Source: Haliclystus octoradiatus | Taxonomy: Eukaryota; Cnidaria; Staurozoa; Stauromedusae; Haliclystidae | Assembly (NCBI GenBank): GCA_916610825.1 | Contig: OU744450.1 | Coordinates: 7,088,030-7,152,029, forward strand | Length of the DNA stretch: 64,000 bases | Direction of reading: 5' to 3' | In this document: positions 46,701 to 62,362 of the stretch, in pieces | Layout of the letters: every line of letters starts with the position of its first letter | Numbering within the stretch: position 1 is the first letter of the stretch | Program-made: the position numbers and the translations under genes | The notes under the pieces: model-generated | Told to the model about the DNA's origin: nothing | The model's database searches: none | What the model saw: only the letters and a program-made list of their open reading frames with translations

Positions 46701-46829
46701 ATTGGTTAAGTATTATCCACGAATTAAAGTATATAAGATCACTACTGGACAGTTTGAGCGCTCAGTTTCAAAATTGAACTTGAAGTATAAAGATTATATT
46801 TTTTGATCATAAAATAGAGCGCCACAAAG
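46700..46829 (+). promoter_or_regulatory. Core promoter and 5' UTR of the ShKT gene
   Basis: ATTGGTT (inverted CCAAT) at 46701, TATATAAG at 46730-46737, and an initiator-like TCAGTTT at 46762-46768 about 30 bp downstream of the TATA box. The start codon is at 46830 in context AAAGATGA. This is a well-formed TATA promoter, as expected of a tissue-restricted secreted-protein gene (inference). Confidence 0.65.
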
Positions 46830-49800
46830 ATGAAGACTTTTGCCATCTATTCTGTTTGTCTCATGTTAGCATTTAACATTATCAATGCCGAGATCTCTCT
46901 CAATGGTAAGTTTATTTCAATAAATCAAATCACTGTGAATGATTATACTTTTGTGTTAAAAATATATGATGGCACGAACTCGATATCTTCATTTTGATTA
47001 TATAAAAACTACATATACAATTAATATAGATCATTCAAGGGTCTCACTTATACTGTATTAATTATAGGTCTAAGAATTTCTGTCTTATGATTAATGATTC
47101 TACGACTCTATTAAAATCTAGCAACATTTTTGTTAAAATTGCAATGAGTTTAGACACATCATTGCGTCGGTATGTCACAAATTGTATACTCGAACATTCT
47201 TCCATAATTATCCTCATTTAGCTTTTATAAACGCGAATTTCATTTATCTTGATTGTAAAATTGTCTAATCTTTTGAACATTCTATGATACAGTATTGTCC
47301 ATCTACTTGAACATTTTATTATGTATGTACTGCTTGATTTGATACGGAAGAATAACTTTGAAATCCGGGTTAATATCAAACGTCCTTTTTGGCGCCAAAA
47401 AAATTTGAACATACTACGCCTTGACGAAAATATTTGACTTGTAAACCAAGTAAATAGCATTCTTGTTTAAATAGCTATAAGCGGTATATTTATTCAAGCG
47501 CTTAAACACATGCTATAAAATGATTGTTTCAAAACTCTTATTTGCGTGAAGATTTTTACAGACAGTATTGTGTGGGTTGCCACAGAAAACCTATACTAAA
47601 ATCAGTTTTTGCATAAGAACGATTAGACGATAAAATTACAATTGAATCCTATCAGATTCTATAAAGGGCCTATAAAGATATTCTTTGTTCTGGTCCTTTG
47701 GCTGATAATCATGGTACTAAACGCACGTATATATGAATTGCAATGGTAAATCTTGCAAGAATATTTTTTAGAATTGTTTTGCAATTGTTTCGTGCCAAAA
47801 AATTAATCTTTATTTGAGCAAAATGTTCTTGTTTCAAGCAAACTATACAGCGTTTTTATCTTACAAGTCTAATACGCTTGAAAATTCGACATGAACAATG
47901 ACTTTTTGCATAAAACAAGAAAGTTTTGCTCAAAACAATTAGTGAAACAAACTTGACTCAAGCAAAAGAGTTTCCTGTGTAGAGATTGAATTTCTGACTG
48001 AGAATAACACCAAAACACGGCTTGGCCTATATTCAGTTCCAAGAGAAATTCTCGGCTTTTAAATGTATTTTACGAACGCAGGTTTAGCCTTCTTGATCAA
48101 ATTAAGTTTATTTATATATTAGAATAATCTAATGATATCGCAAAACTTTTGCCAGTGGAGTGTGCTGGTAATCGAGGACCGAAGAAAATATTTACTAAAC
48201 CAAGTCTTGAGCAAGTCTCAAATTCTTAAATTCATCTCAAACTTCTTTATAAAACTGATCTTGTTGTTATAAAATACGACCTAGAATCTAGTCCTCCAAA
48301 CGGGCCACTCCCATCAGTTCAAAATTATATTCTATATCGTCCTGAAGATGGTATAGCTGTTTATCAGTACAAGGTTCATTCAGCATGAAAAAGCAACATG
48401 TTTATAAGCAATATAAATTTAAAATTGATCAACAACAAAACTAAAAAAGAGACCGCCAAAAACACATTGTGATGTTCTATCTATCACTAGTTATGTGCGT
48501 GACCGTATCTCAGCTTCAGTATCCAATATATCGAGGGATTTCTATACAGTTATAATGAAATATATATAGTCAGTCTATAATTTGGCATCAAAGGATTAAG
48601 CAAAAATGTTAATTTATTACTCAATTCTGAATTGTGTTGCACTTTTATGTCTTATTCGCGCAAAAATGACAAATTACTAACAGTACAGTACATCATCTTA
48701 ACTATAATAACTCTAAACAGAACTGTTATAAATTATCGTAGTCAAATTGTTGTCAATGTTCGCGAGGCTATATAATTTAATATCAAAATAATTTGTACGT
48801 TTGCTAAGGTGGTAAACATTTTAATGATTTAATTTGATAATTAATGATATAACTTAATTGATTTTCTATCAGCTATTCCGTGTCAGTCTGAAGGAGGGAT
48901 TATCAAACCCAGCAGTTTGATTTCATTGTTTATATCCGCTGTGAAAGATGTTATTTCTTCGTGGTCTATTGACATTATAAGTGTAGCATATTAACATAAC
49001 AAATGATTTAGTCAACCTAACTTATATTCTATAACAAAGGAATACCACGTATCCTCAGCTCAAACTTCAGTATAAAAATCAGTAATTTCAGCAGCAATAT
49101 TGATTTTATTATGATATTTGAATTTTGAATGCAATAGTTTATAACATAACATTTTTCAATCTTTGAATCTATCAATCATATCTCCTGAAAATTTGAAATC
49201 AGCCCTGATTATTTAATATAGCTTTTTGATGATATATCGTTGTAACAGAGGGTACAAGACCAAGAAACAACAATTCCATGTATGAATTTGATTACAAAAT
49301 ATATGTGGGAGTTAAAAAAATTTGAGAAATTATTTGGTACAAAATACATGAAAATACATTCCACAACTAATACTGCCTAGAGGCATTTCTGTTTTGCTTG
49401 GAAGAACTCGAGGTCAATTGATTTATGTGTTACTCTTACCAATAATGTAATAATTAGAAAGACCACACGGAAACCCCAATTTATTTGTCAGACTTGAAAA
49501 ATTCTATTTTTGTCAATATATTTTTATTCTACCGCAAAGAATATTTTGAAAATAACCAAATAGTTGACCTAATTCAAATGTTATGTTTTGTTTTCAAGAA
49601 ATTAAAGATGATCCAATTAAAATTAGAGACGTATTTCTATAAAAGTTTTGTTTTTAGAATTGGATTAATCCAATGAAGATTAAATAAAAATGAAAAATGT
49701 ACTATGTTAATTGATCGACCTGTCTGAGGCATATTAGATCACCCACTATTTCTCACTTCGTGAGAGAATGTCTCTATAAAATTAATATGATTAATTTATA

Positions 49801-52800
49801 TGATTAAATAGCTGTTATCGATAAAATATTATTAAATAATACAATAAAAATAATATATTATATAGCAATACCTAGTCTCTGATAAAGGAAATAGGATATA
49901 GAATATATAATGGATACTCAGTAATTGTAAATATTTATTTAGTCAAATTTCAAAAGTTTTTAATTTTATCAAGTTCAAATTTATTTTGAATTTTGAACAT
50001 ATAAATTACGGTAAAATATTGACCCAACATATAAAGTATAGTGCAGAAAGTAATAAATTTAAGTTATATAAAATTTGATTTACGATGATTTGTTTTAATT
50101 TTTATAGACATTGAAAATGACATTTCAAAGTTAGAAGGTTACATCCACAGAGCTAAAGCTGTCGGTCTAGCAGGTGAGCAATATCAACTGCGTAGAAACC
50201 AAGTATTATTAGTCACTAAATGATTCAGTCTGATGAACGCAAAGTAAACGCGTGAAATTCCGAGTATCGAAACAAGGCTTTTGCCTCATCTTTATGTCTA
50301 TTCTAGTCACTCAATGATAAATAACAGGCTATGCTATAAGACCAGGGTACGAAATAAGTACAAACCCTGGAATCCTAGATTCAGGAAGGTTGGAGCTAAG
50401 TAGGAAGAACATTGATATTTCTAATGATTTATTGGTCAAACAACATCAAAATTCAATAAATAATGTTGAAATGACTCTACGATCACGGAAGACTGAACCT
50501 CTTTGTCGGACCATGTCTAAGACCTTATCTATAATCGCAAAATAATGCATAGACATTGCGAGTTATCCAATCCAGACAAATCTATTGACATATTTATCAA
50601 AATTGTTCCATAAATTGCAAATACTCTTCAGATCTCATTATGCGGCGATGAGCGAGGTCTATATATGTGTACGTATGTAGCTAGTTGTGTGTGTATATAT
50701 ATATATCGAGTTGAATGGAGTTATGCTTATACCAATACGTCCAATATGCTATTCCCCGTTCAAACATATATCCCAAACTAGCCTGAATGACGTGAAAATA
50801 ACAAATGAGTAGTCACCCGGGGGACTTCCATCATCGGCTGTACGTCTGTGCGCGGATGCGCCATTTTTAAGAAGTGCCTTTTCCAGATTCTTGTGGAATT
50901 TTACGGTGTCAATTTAGAGATTTTTAAATATTTTAGAACTTGTCCTTTAATTTGTTTGTGAAAGCATGACATTTTGGAGTCTTCATTCTCATTTGCTGTG
51001 AAATTTTATTGTTTTCCTCTAATTTTGAAAATGGTACACCCTGGGGGTAGTCCTCTTATATAGAATGTGGATATCATTTAAAAACATACCTAGACTTGTT
51101 ATTGTAATATCATCAACTTCACAATGCTATCTATATAGATATAGTTATATGTTGACTGTACCCGGGCACTGGCTAGCTCATTGTTAGTCAATAGTAGAAT
51201 AGTAGCATTGAGATTGGATCAACGTAAAATCATTTTTTGGCAATATAAAATCTCATTTGTTTATTTATTTAAAGACTTCTCTTTTAACGCTTTCGATTAA
51301 TACGATTTTTAGTCTTGAAAGCGATAATTCAATTCGACGTCACATTCATTTTACATTGATAAGGAAATCCGGATTATAGATAAACTAAGTACTTGTATAA
51401 TCATTCCTATATTCCATTTTCCATGCCTGCGACCACATAAGTTTGCCTTGAAAGTGCCTGCAAATATTTTCCCAGAGATTTTCCTTCCCAGCAATTTAAA
51501 AGTACTTTATTTATGCATAGAGCAATTAGTTTCATCCTTATACACCTTTTATTCGGTTTCATTACTAAACTTTATGAATTATTCATAGCTTCAGGATACT
51601 TTTAGATGTTAGAAAAATGTATAGGGGGAATTCTATTGTTCACTAATTGTGCCTGCGACCGCCGTTCCCAGTGGTCCCAACATTTTCTACCTCTGCCTAC
51701 AAATTTATGAAGCGCCAATTAAAAACTTTGAGGAGAGGAACGTTATATAAATCAAGTTCAACCTACATTGAATGTAGACGGTCAAAATTAAACTATAGTA
51801 TGGATTTAAACCGATTATATTATGTAGTAATATAATCAAATAAATCATATAATTATTCTTTTTTCTATGATTATGCAAACAATCATTTTACAGATACAGA
51901 TAATAATTTCAAAGATCAAGAATATTATTATTGTTAATATTTTCCTTACGTTTGTAAATGTAAATGAAGCTGAAGCTGCTACAGAAGGGGATATACTTTT
52001 TTTATCAAGTTCAATTTTCTTGATTCACGGTCGATATGTGTTGTTTAAATCCAAACTTTTTAATACTTTTGGGACTTGCAAGTCCAGAATAAGATCTTGC
52101 AAGCTCAGACCGCTTGAGATTTGGATATTAACGAGGTTTATGAGAACAGAACATGTAAAGAGTCATAAACATTGCACCAATCAGATAAACATCCTTGCAT
52201 AATCCTAGATACAACGTGACGTATCTTTTGCTGTTTAAAAAGCTAAACTCTCTTTTCAGTCTTTTCAACCGTCACCAATCATTTCAAGCTATTTGGATTT
52301 GTAAGTCCAGAAATGACTCGTTTAGCTCGAAAGGTGATCAAGAAAAATATTTTCAAACTCAAAATAAGACAAATGACTTAAATCAATCTAAAAGTTAAAT
52401 ATTACTGTAAAAATCAAATTTTCTTTCGAGAAAATGTTTAATTGGAGGGGGTCCTCAGTTCCATGGCAACTTGTTTGAAATTAAGTAGCCAAATAATTGA
52501 TGGTGCTGAGGTCATTTATATTGCACTGATGCAGGAAATTGTTCGCATAGTTCAGGCTTCTTTTGGTTTCTAAATTTCTCAATGCCATATGCAGAATTGA
52601 TGAAAAAGGAAAGTAATTGTTCGATGCGATACAAATTGTTGCCTTGCCAGACACATTGAGCGTGGTATTGATCGTTGATGAAAGCTTCAGTGTCTTGCAC
52701 GATTTCCTAACTTTACGTCACAAAACTGCACTACAAATTTTTATTCAAAATAATTGTCCTTGGGGTGTTGCACCCAGAGCCGCACCTACAAGCGTCCCTC

Positions 52801-55800
52801 TACCAGGAACTACTGCCATGCTCTCAGTGACCTTTTGATGTCGTCAGGCATCGTACCTGAAGCCCCGCTAGGAATTGTTTAAATGGTGACAACCTCCGCG
52901 CATGACGCCTGCGCATCTCAGCTGAATAAAAATTATAATTAACTATACTTGAAATATTTAATGTGATTCCTTTTTCATTTTAGATAATAGTGTAGAGACA
53001 GACCAACAAAAGGCTGATGCTAAGTTTCTTGATGAATTAAATGGTAAGCCACCCAGTAGCTGTGGTCTGTATCAACGACTTATCAATGATATAATATGTT
53101 AATGCAACATTTTCTGAAAACATTTTGCTTGGAGATTATATCCAACCAAACAATTAGATGCAAATAACTGAAAGTCATTACAGTATTGCTCAGGATGATC
53201 AAACTGCTTATTTGATTATTTATAGCTACTCTAGGGCATTAAAATAAGTATTGAAATTTATAGCTCCATTAACAAGTTGGTGAGTTGGTAGTTCTCTTTT
53301 TGGCACCCCTGTGTCACCCCTGTTTTTCAACGCCCATCAGGCTAGTATTTATCTTGCTAAATATTTCCAAATCAGTGTTTTATAGGCAAGGCTGATAATG
53401 TTAATTAAGAAGGCAATAGATTCCATCATTCCAGTAACATTAATAATTTATAATATTTCAAGAAAATAACTCTCGGTTAAACATCAAAATAATTAAACCA
53501 TTATGGTTAATAAGCAATAACAAATTGAAAATATCTTTATTATGAACAAGAACAATAAAAACATTCCACGCTCACGTAAAGACGTGTATTGGAAATATAT
53601 GTGACCGTGATTTGATTTTAAAGATCACCTATTATTTCTTTGCGATATTAAACGTAATTTTACAATCTTTAAAATCGATTCCTTGTAAAAGATTCAACGC
53701 AGATGAATTCTTAACATTTGCAACAATGTTAATATTGATTTGTGACATTCCCTCTTCATTTTCATCAACAACATGTTTATCCTTTAAATCATCCCTACAA
53801 TCATTGCTACCAACAAATCCAGATGATGGAGTGTTTGATGTAGTAGTGTAATGTTTTTCTTTCTCTGACATTAATCTCTCACAATAAAAATTAACACCAC
53901 CAGTTGTAGCTGACTTACTTTTCTGACTAAATGGTCCTATCATAGGATGACAAGGCATAATTACAGCTTCTAGAAGTGACGCTGTTGTTGATCTCACACA
54001 ATGATTTGTATATATTGTACTTAAACATGCATCATGTGATATATTTTTCATCATCATGGCTAATCTATTAACACCAATTGGACTATTTTCAAACCAGATT
54101 TTCTGACCAGGTGTATACACCTTTTTGGGATTTTGAAATAAAGCATCTTGAATTGGATTCAAAACATTCAAAAGCTTTTTAAAATACATCACTGGACAAT
54201 GCAATGCATTTGTAGCTACCATTCTTGTATCAGAATCATCTGAAGTTTTACATTTTTTCTGTAACGGTTTCATCTCAATTTTTGTTTTCGTTACATATTC
54301 AACACCTTGTGGATTTACTTTAATTACAAAACATTCTTTTTTAAGTGCTCTCTGATCTGATCGACCACGTCTTCCAAAGTAAAAACAAATATTAAACCAA
54401 TTAACTCGAAGTAAACTCCAAGGGTTTTCATCACCAAACACTTTAGTTGAATAACATTTTCTTAAATCCTCAAATGTTATCGATGGATGATGTTGTACCT
54501 TATCATAACCTTGAGATTTGATAAGTTTTAATTTAGCATTTAATGATCTATTAGCAGTTCTAAATAATGGATCTCGTATAATCGATATATTTTCAAATTC
54601 TGGTAATTCACAAAAATGTCTTTCAAGTGCTGCTCGGATACCAAGATGTGCAGAAGAGCTGTAATGTTCTATTGGTGATTTTCGTAACTCTTGATAGAAT
54701 TTTTTTAAACAATCAGCAAGATTAGGGTGAGATAAATTTTCGATTGATTCTTCAGGATATCTCTTGGCTAACCAATCTGGAATATAAAAATAAGTCAAAT
54801 TTATAATAATTCTGTCTTTGCGTAACAAAAGTAAGCGATAAAGTAGACGTTATTTAAAACTGAAAGTTTGAATTGTATAATAAATTTCCGAAGATGACAA
54901 ATTTAAAGCAATGTCGAACTCGAAAGCTCAAGCAACATCTATTTTTATCGCTTAATTTTATTACACAATTAATAAGAAGAAACTTACTGATACGAATTAT
55001 GTTTTTCAAAGAATAAAACTTGATTCAACAAATTTGATTTTATTAGACATCACAACGTTTTGGCATTAACTTCCGCCATTTTCAAGTCATGATTACAGAT
55101 GTTACGCAGCATTTATTTCAACAGGAGCCGGAGTTAATGATATAACTCTGTGCCTTCCTAATTGCTCTTTGGTTGATAAGCTAGACTCATTTCGGAATTT
55201 GTACAGAATTTGTTTATTCGTACTATTTTTAAATAGACTAATTTTGTTACATTTTCGGAACCGTCCGGACTCAGGTCAAATTCTTGTAATGTATTGAAAA
55301 TATTCCAGAAGGCTTCGTCATGATATCAATTGGAAAGATTCAATTATTTTATGTATTTATTTACATGATTTATCGCTGAATTTAATGAAGTAGATCTATA
55401 TACTGTATATTATTTATTTGAATATTTGATGTAACGAAAACGTGCTTATCTGTGGTTTGTAGGAAATAATAATTTCATAAAAATCTCCTCTGAAATTTTA
55501 AAACATTTGAATTAAGAATCAATTAAACGGCTTATTGGGAAAGGTTTTAATTCATAACTCAACGAAACAAAAATCTTATTTTATCCACATAAAACAATCT
55601 TTTATCCACAAAAGATTGATTGATAACAAATACTTGCAAGATTTTGAATTTCTTATTCTCCAACATTTCAAGTTTTAATAGAAACAAAGCTAGTTTTGAT
55701 TTGTTTTTTTGCAGAAAGATTCTGCATAATTATGCACAACTTATAGAAGTCTCGCTTTTAATAAAATGGACCAAAATCAACATGTACCAACAAAAAATAG

Positions 55801-58800
55801 TAAAAATATTTAGCAATATAGATATTAAATAACTTTCATGCAGCATAAGAAATTTGAATAAGTTAAATTTCAATTTAATTATTGGTTCATTTAGAGAAAA
55901 GTGTTTGCAGAATGTAGCCTAGTATATAATTCCAATTTCAATTTGAAACTAAATAACTAACTTAATTCATGATAATTTGAGCGCAGATAAATGATGGACG
56001 AAAAGCAATACACGCCATATTGTTCATAAACCAATCCCAATCGTAAACAACCACCATATGATGCAGCTATTGCAGCGTATTCATTGACAAAATACTCAGA
56101 CATACCCATTTTAACTAAATATGCTTTACCTACTTGAATTATTTGAATGACAACACACAGATTTAAACAGAACAATTTTGACATTGTAATTGAAATCACC
56201 TCTGAATATATTAACTCCCCAACTTGTTGCTCTCCTTGTATTCTTTGGTGTCGCCTCTATGATATTGTTTTCGATTTCTTCGGGAGAAAGCTCAACAAAC
56301 TTATTGTTAGCGGCCATTTTCGAGTTTTATTATTTTACCACTCGTGTGCTATGGGATTTAACACATGGTTTGTTGTTGTCATCAGACATATTTTCACGTG
56401 ATATAAATCTCCCAATCATACAGCGCAAATCAATTTTCCATCATACACACGCTAGAGTAATCTATACAAAGAACAGGAAACTGTTATTTTATCATATGAA
56501 GTTGTTCAAGATATGATGCATAACTTTAAATATAATTAAGTTTAAAGATGCTTATGTATGGATTATTAGTATTTCAGTCGTTGATACATATTAGCAGTTT
56601 GCTGTTACAATTTCACAAATTAGTAATTTCTGAATGATAGTAATGTGTTAGCATAGTATCCACTTTCCGATCAGAATGATGCTTATTTTGCATATTTTGC
56701 CCAAGTTTTATAAAGTTAGAGAATCGATTACCGCGATAGAATTTTTGAAATTGATATGAGGTAATAGTGTTTCACAAACAAATCGACTGATCATTTTACT
56801 CTGTGATTTGTAGTCTGATCAAAGGTTAAAATTCTTTATCATAAATTCGCAGTTGCGTTCTACATAATTATCATGCTATTGAGATGTACATTTGATATTA
56901 GGACTTGCTATATTTGATAAGTTATTGATTGCTTATAATATATAATAAGGTCTCGCAGGGAGTATGCTGGATAATTACGTATCCGAGTTCTGACATTGTA
57001 TATTTCTATTCTTAACAGCTCTGAAGGCCATAGAATCAAAAGAATACAGCAAAAAAGGTTATTAATTATTTTATACATTATGAAAAAATCATCTAATGAA
57101 AATGAAAGGGGAAATCAGAAATTCAAATTTTATGATTTTTACATTATACCTAATTGTTGAATTTTCTGAATATTTAGAAATCAAAGGAGGAGATTTGAAT
57201 TCAGACGATGATATAGAAGCGCAACGTAAGATACAATAATAACTGTATTTGATATACCAATACAATCAACCCTGTTATAGCGGCCACCTCTATAAAGCGG
57301 TCACCTGTCCATAGTGACCGGTCACCATTACATGTTGATATAGCCCTGTATACAAAGATAACCAGCATATAGGATTCAACATTAAATGTGAGATGATGGT
57401 ATGCATAAGAAGTCAAGGCAATTATAGTCAACATCGTGTAATCCGCATGCATTTAACGGAACTTCCTCATATCATATGTTGTATCTCTTCCTTCCAAAAC
57501 TCATATTGTTATAACTTCTGTAGTTTAATATTTCTCTTACATCCAAAGGAGATACACACCCTCTCGATGCTAAAATGTTGATTGGGGCCTCCTGCTCTAC
57601 AGCAGAAACATCTCAAATAGTTATTTCCTAAAGTTTAAGTTATTGCGCTCTTCATTATTGTACGTGCTTGTATAGATAATAGTATATTGCTCCCAACCAC
57701 TAACACGCGATAGGCTGTCCGGTTAGGTCCTCATTTTATTAAGCCCTGGTATTCATGAAACTGTTCAAACGATCACAGCCGGAAGGTGATGACCGCAATG
57801 CAGAGGTGATCAAGTTCTACTTTAGGTTAGATCGTACATGGATTAATATGAAATTGAAAGTTATTTTCTTATTTACAGTAATTGCAGCTATTAAAAAGGG
57901 AAATGCACTCACTGATGGTAAGTAGATACAGTTTTTCAGTTACAATTTTCAATGCAATAAAATTTTCAAAGCAGCAAATCTTGCATGTCAATTTATTTAA
58001 TGTGATCATTTTAACTACAGATGTTACTTTTCATGACTCAGCAGATTCAAGCTCAAATCTATTTGAATGTAAGTGCAAAAATCATATCTAGTTTATCTAG
58101 TTTCATACATTTTATATTTAGTAGAAACGTTCAACCCAATTTCATCAACTTTAATTTGATTGTTAACAATTTAACTAAAAGGAAAATATATGTTCTATAG
58201 CTGTTGTATGTTTCCAGGGGAATATTTGACTCCCATACGTTAGCTATAAAGGAACGTGTCACTTTGCCTGGGTATAAAATGAGATCCAGTTTAGCCATCG
58301 TTGTGTTCGATGGGTCTCAAGACTGTCAATGTCGTCATAGCAACAGTATACGATATGACAGGATTCTAAAACCACTTTGGGATCATCAAATTCAAGATTA
58401 AAAACATTTTTAGACTGTTAAATATAACAAATATCTTGAAAATAAAATATTGAGGTATACAGTTTAACGAATTTTCAAATTTTGAGGCAACCTAACAAAA
58501 TGTTGGGAAATATTTGGAAAATCATTTTTAAGGTGATCATAAATGTGGAGCCCTTTTGCTGAAAAGAAAAATGGAGCAATCATATATTTTCTTGGAGTTA
58601 CCCATCGTAACAATGTAAACGAGAAGTATTTCTTATGTTGAAAAATGATGTTAAATAAAATTGCACACACAACCACACACCCAGGGGTATGTCACAAGTT
58701 TAGAGTAATTGAAAGTGATCGTCAAGAGACACAGCGTTCATACCCGACCATATCTTCACGTGCATGATTGAGTGTTCATGACTCACAAATCTCGTGACAA

Positions 58801-61800
58801 GGCATTGGGCATAGTTCATATCAAATCACTTACATGGATATACATTGATACACATAAAAAACCAAGAGAAAGATTACTTGACACGTTATGTAAATTGATG
58901 TGCCCGGATTCTGAGAATCTTCATAGTAAGCCAAAATTGCTGAAAACTGTATTATAGTAGATAGGACGATAATGTGCTTAAAGTAATCCTTTCTTTACTT
59001 AATTTGGAATTAAACAGGAATGGGACTGTTGCTCAGGGTGTCTCGTACTTGTGTTTCTCTTGAGCCAAAATTTCTTTTTATGAGCCAAACGGGATTTTTC
59101 AACATGTCCAATTCTAAGTGATTTATACGTTAAAAAGGCTAGTTTTTATTTCGACATGAATATAACAAGTTTTGGTTGAAACAAATAAAAAGGGACTTTG
59201 AGTCAAGTGAAATATTCCTGCATTTTTTTCTGCATTTACTATATACTATATAGTAACTAGCCTTTATCTAACATTGTTTATAAATGTTTATTTTTTCAGC
59301 TGATGATGTTCCGATTGACATTCTAAGTGACAAAGGTATAAACAATATGTTTTAATTCATTATTTCAAGATACCATAAAAAGGAATGAATCTCATCCTCA
59401 GATCATATAACCTGAGAATAGTAACGGATCAAATATACGCAAACGTGACATTTGCAGCAGCAGGAAGTGTGTATTCAATTATGCCGCAATGTAACATCGT
59501 TAATGTTATAACCGGAATGAAATTGTTGAGTTTGATAGAAACTGGTTCTGAAATAATACTGATATTAATTAACCGGGTGGTGGTGATATTAACTGAGTTG
59601 CACTGTACTCATTTTTTATTCGACAGCGTATATTAAGCTCGCAAATACTATCAAGTAAAATTCTACGTCATAGCATATTTGAATACATGGTCTTTATGGT
59701 CAGGTTCTTCGATGACCGTTGTTAACAGGTTAATAATTTTTGCTTGCAATCCATGATGGGCAATGCGCATGTCTGTAGCATTCAATATTTATTTTATTTT
59801 CAATCCATTGTATAATGTACGCATATAAATTGTAATTATATAATACTAAGGTTTTTTATTTGTAAATTACTATATACCAGCACATGTAAAGCGCACTTGG
59901 GCCTTTTGGAAAGTGTGCTTTACAAAATATAGTATTATTATTTTATTATCTTGATAAGTCATTTTGATGTACTTATGTTGTATGATTTTTGTACTACTTA
60001 TAGATAAATGTAAAGATTATGACACCAGTGGCCGCTGTGCACAATACGTTAAAGAAGGTCGATGCGCTACCAGTGAAGAAAAAATGGTCGAACGATGTGC
60101 AAAATCGTGTGGATTCTGCTGTAAGACTCATTCGATACTAATACCGTTACAATATTTCATAATTTGAATGTTAGTAACATTCTGATATGAGGCTATTCGG
60201 ATGTTCCAATAATAATTCCAATTTTAATGTCAACTTTCAACATAAGAAGGAGGCCATGCGGGACCGGAGGGTATTCTATTTTTATCAAATTCAAACCGTG
60301 TTCAGTGTTGTCCCGATACAAATATGCTGGTTTCGTATGGAGACATGAATAATAAATAACAAGCCACTATACAGGCGATTCGATATAATCGAGCAGTATT
60401 AATATCTGGTATACAATACTTGCATGAAAATATATTTTGATGTATATCTTTCATAGGTTTCGATATCGCCAAGACAGAAATATGTCAGATTCTCAAAGAA
60501 AAACAAAAAGCATGTGATAACCCAAGTCAATTAGTCAAAATGAAGACATACTGCTTTAAAACTTGTGATCACTGTTTCAGACGTAAGTTTTAATTAAGAA
60601 GAGTGTTACGACAAAGCGTTAAATAATTTGATATTGCCGCAGTACTAACAGTGAAAAGACTGCTTAATGTTGTATGCCTTAAAAATATTGCTGTGAAATA
60701 GAAACTTGGCAGCCATTTGTATAGATTAAATCATTAATTATTCATTGTTGAGGATCAAAAATGCCTATAAAGGAAATTTATTTTTCTTCTATACAAAGGT
60801 GCCCCTGCTGTACCTCCATGTACTGTTTCAAAGTTTGGTTGTTGTTGGGATAGATCGACCACAGCTTTGGCAAAAATTGGTACCGCTGGCGATGGCTGCC
60901 CACGTAAGTAATTACATTTTTACCATGCCCTCAAAGCGTGTATATCTCAACTGTATTTTGACAAAGTCGCTCGCTATAGGAGAAGCGATGTTTAAAAATC
61001 CACTAAAGTACCTATTGTTGTTTGGTGTGCGTGGTACCTTTTCGTGGCCTCTTTCGTGGCGTAATTTTTTGTCATATGTTTAAGAATTTTCAAAATATTC
61101 AGGTATTTGTTTTCAAAATGAGCAAACAATTATGATGGGCTGGTACATACATACACTTACAGAACTTACTTAACATTAATATTATACTGTTAAATGTATT
61201 AAGCATCTTAATTTTAGAGGTCACATATAAATGAGGATATTAATTGATCGCTCCTATGTCCATACATTCATTAGTATAGATAGGGTATTTATTTTAATAA
61301 TAACAAAAGAAGGGAAAGAACTGCATAACTTACTTGATTAAAATTTGTATGATAAAACGATACAGTAATGTAATACGAACTTAATTACTCGACAAACTAG
61401 AAACAACCATAATTGATAAAATTATTTGCATCATCATATTAACGTAAACGTATTTTTATTGAAATATTAATTTTCAGGTTGCGCAAATTCAAATTCTGAT
61501 TTATTCTGTAACCGATTTCACACCCATTGTAATGCTGGCTACAAATATGGTTATGACATATGGCGCAATTGTCCAGTGACATGCGGTGCTTGTAAAGGTA
61601 ATCTTCATTGCTCTAATTGTTATCATCTTCCTCTTTTACTCAGAATCGCCAATCGTAGGGACACTTTGATTATCAGATCGTTACTGGAAAGACGGTATAG
61701 AATTATCCACCATGATATTGCGAACTAATTATAGGATCAAGAAATATATCAAAATCTGCCCCGAAACTAATTTTGGGATCCTTTCATTCCCTGTGAGTTA

Positions 61801-62328
61801 AGAAGAAGATCCCCAGAGCCTGCGTTGAACTAGTTTCGTTGCACTATTTTAAATACTCTTGACTCTAATAGGGCTTTTCACATCGGTCATTTTGGTGTTC
61901 CATAACAGTACATCCTGGGATCAAGGAAATTCAAAATACACCACCACCATGACAAAAAAGTGAAAACGTTATCAAATGGATATCACATCGGACGACGATG
62001 TTCCAATTCCGCGTTACCATGATCCGCATTTCTCAAAGTCTGTTTTCGTTGAGTAATATTTTGTTCGATTACTCTATCAACCAATCAATTTTTGATTTTA
62101 GTTTTTGCCTTGAGTGCAATATCCCAAAACTTGCACTGAATTTCCTCAAAATTGCAACTCTCTTAGCCAATTAGAATCGAGACATGTTTTCAGGAATGTG
62201 ACGATGTAGAAAATGGTGATCGTTACTTACAAAACGATCTATTTGGCAGTAAATCAAATCAAAATCAAAATAGTGAAGGGTATATCTTCGCATGAACACA
62301 TTATAGATAGGAATACTATAAAAGTATG

Positions 62329-62362
<34 letters not shown>

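Noticed and set aside
54777-54828. Extending the Crypton-like protein upstream through the 398-codon frame
   Set aside because: That frame opens at TTG, not ATG, and a clear TATTCCAG acceptor plus a phase-matched first exon at 56200-56317 explain the start better.
57201-57452. 83-codon - strand ORF
   Set aside because: It overlaps a coding exon on the other strand and a MITE fragment, with no recognisable domain.
58204-58401. 65-codon ORF after a TTTCCAG acceptor, possible extra ShKT-gene exon
   Set aside because: In the phase required by the preceding exon it meets a stop after a few codons, and skipping it keeps all phases consistent.
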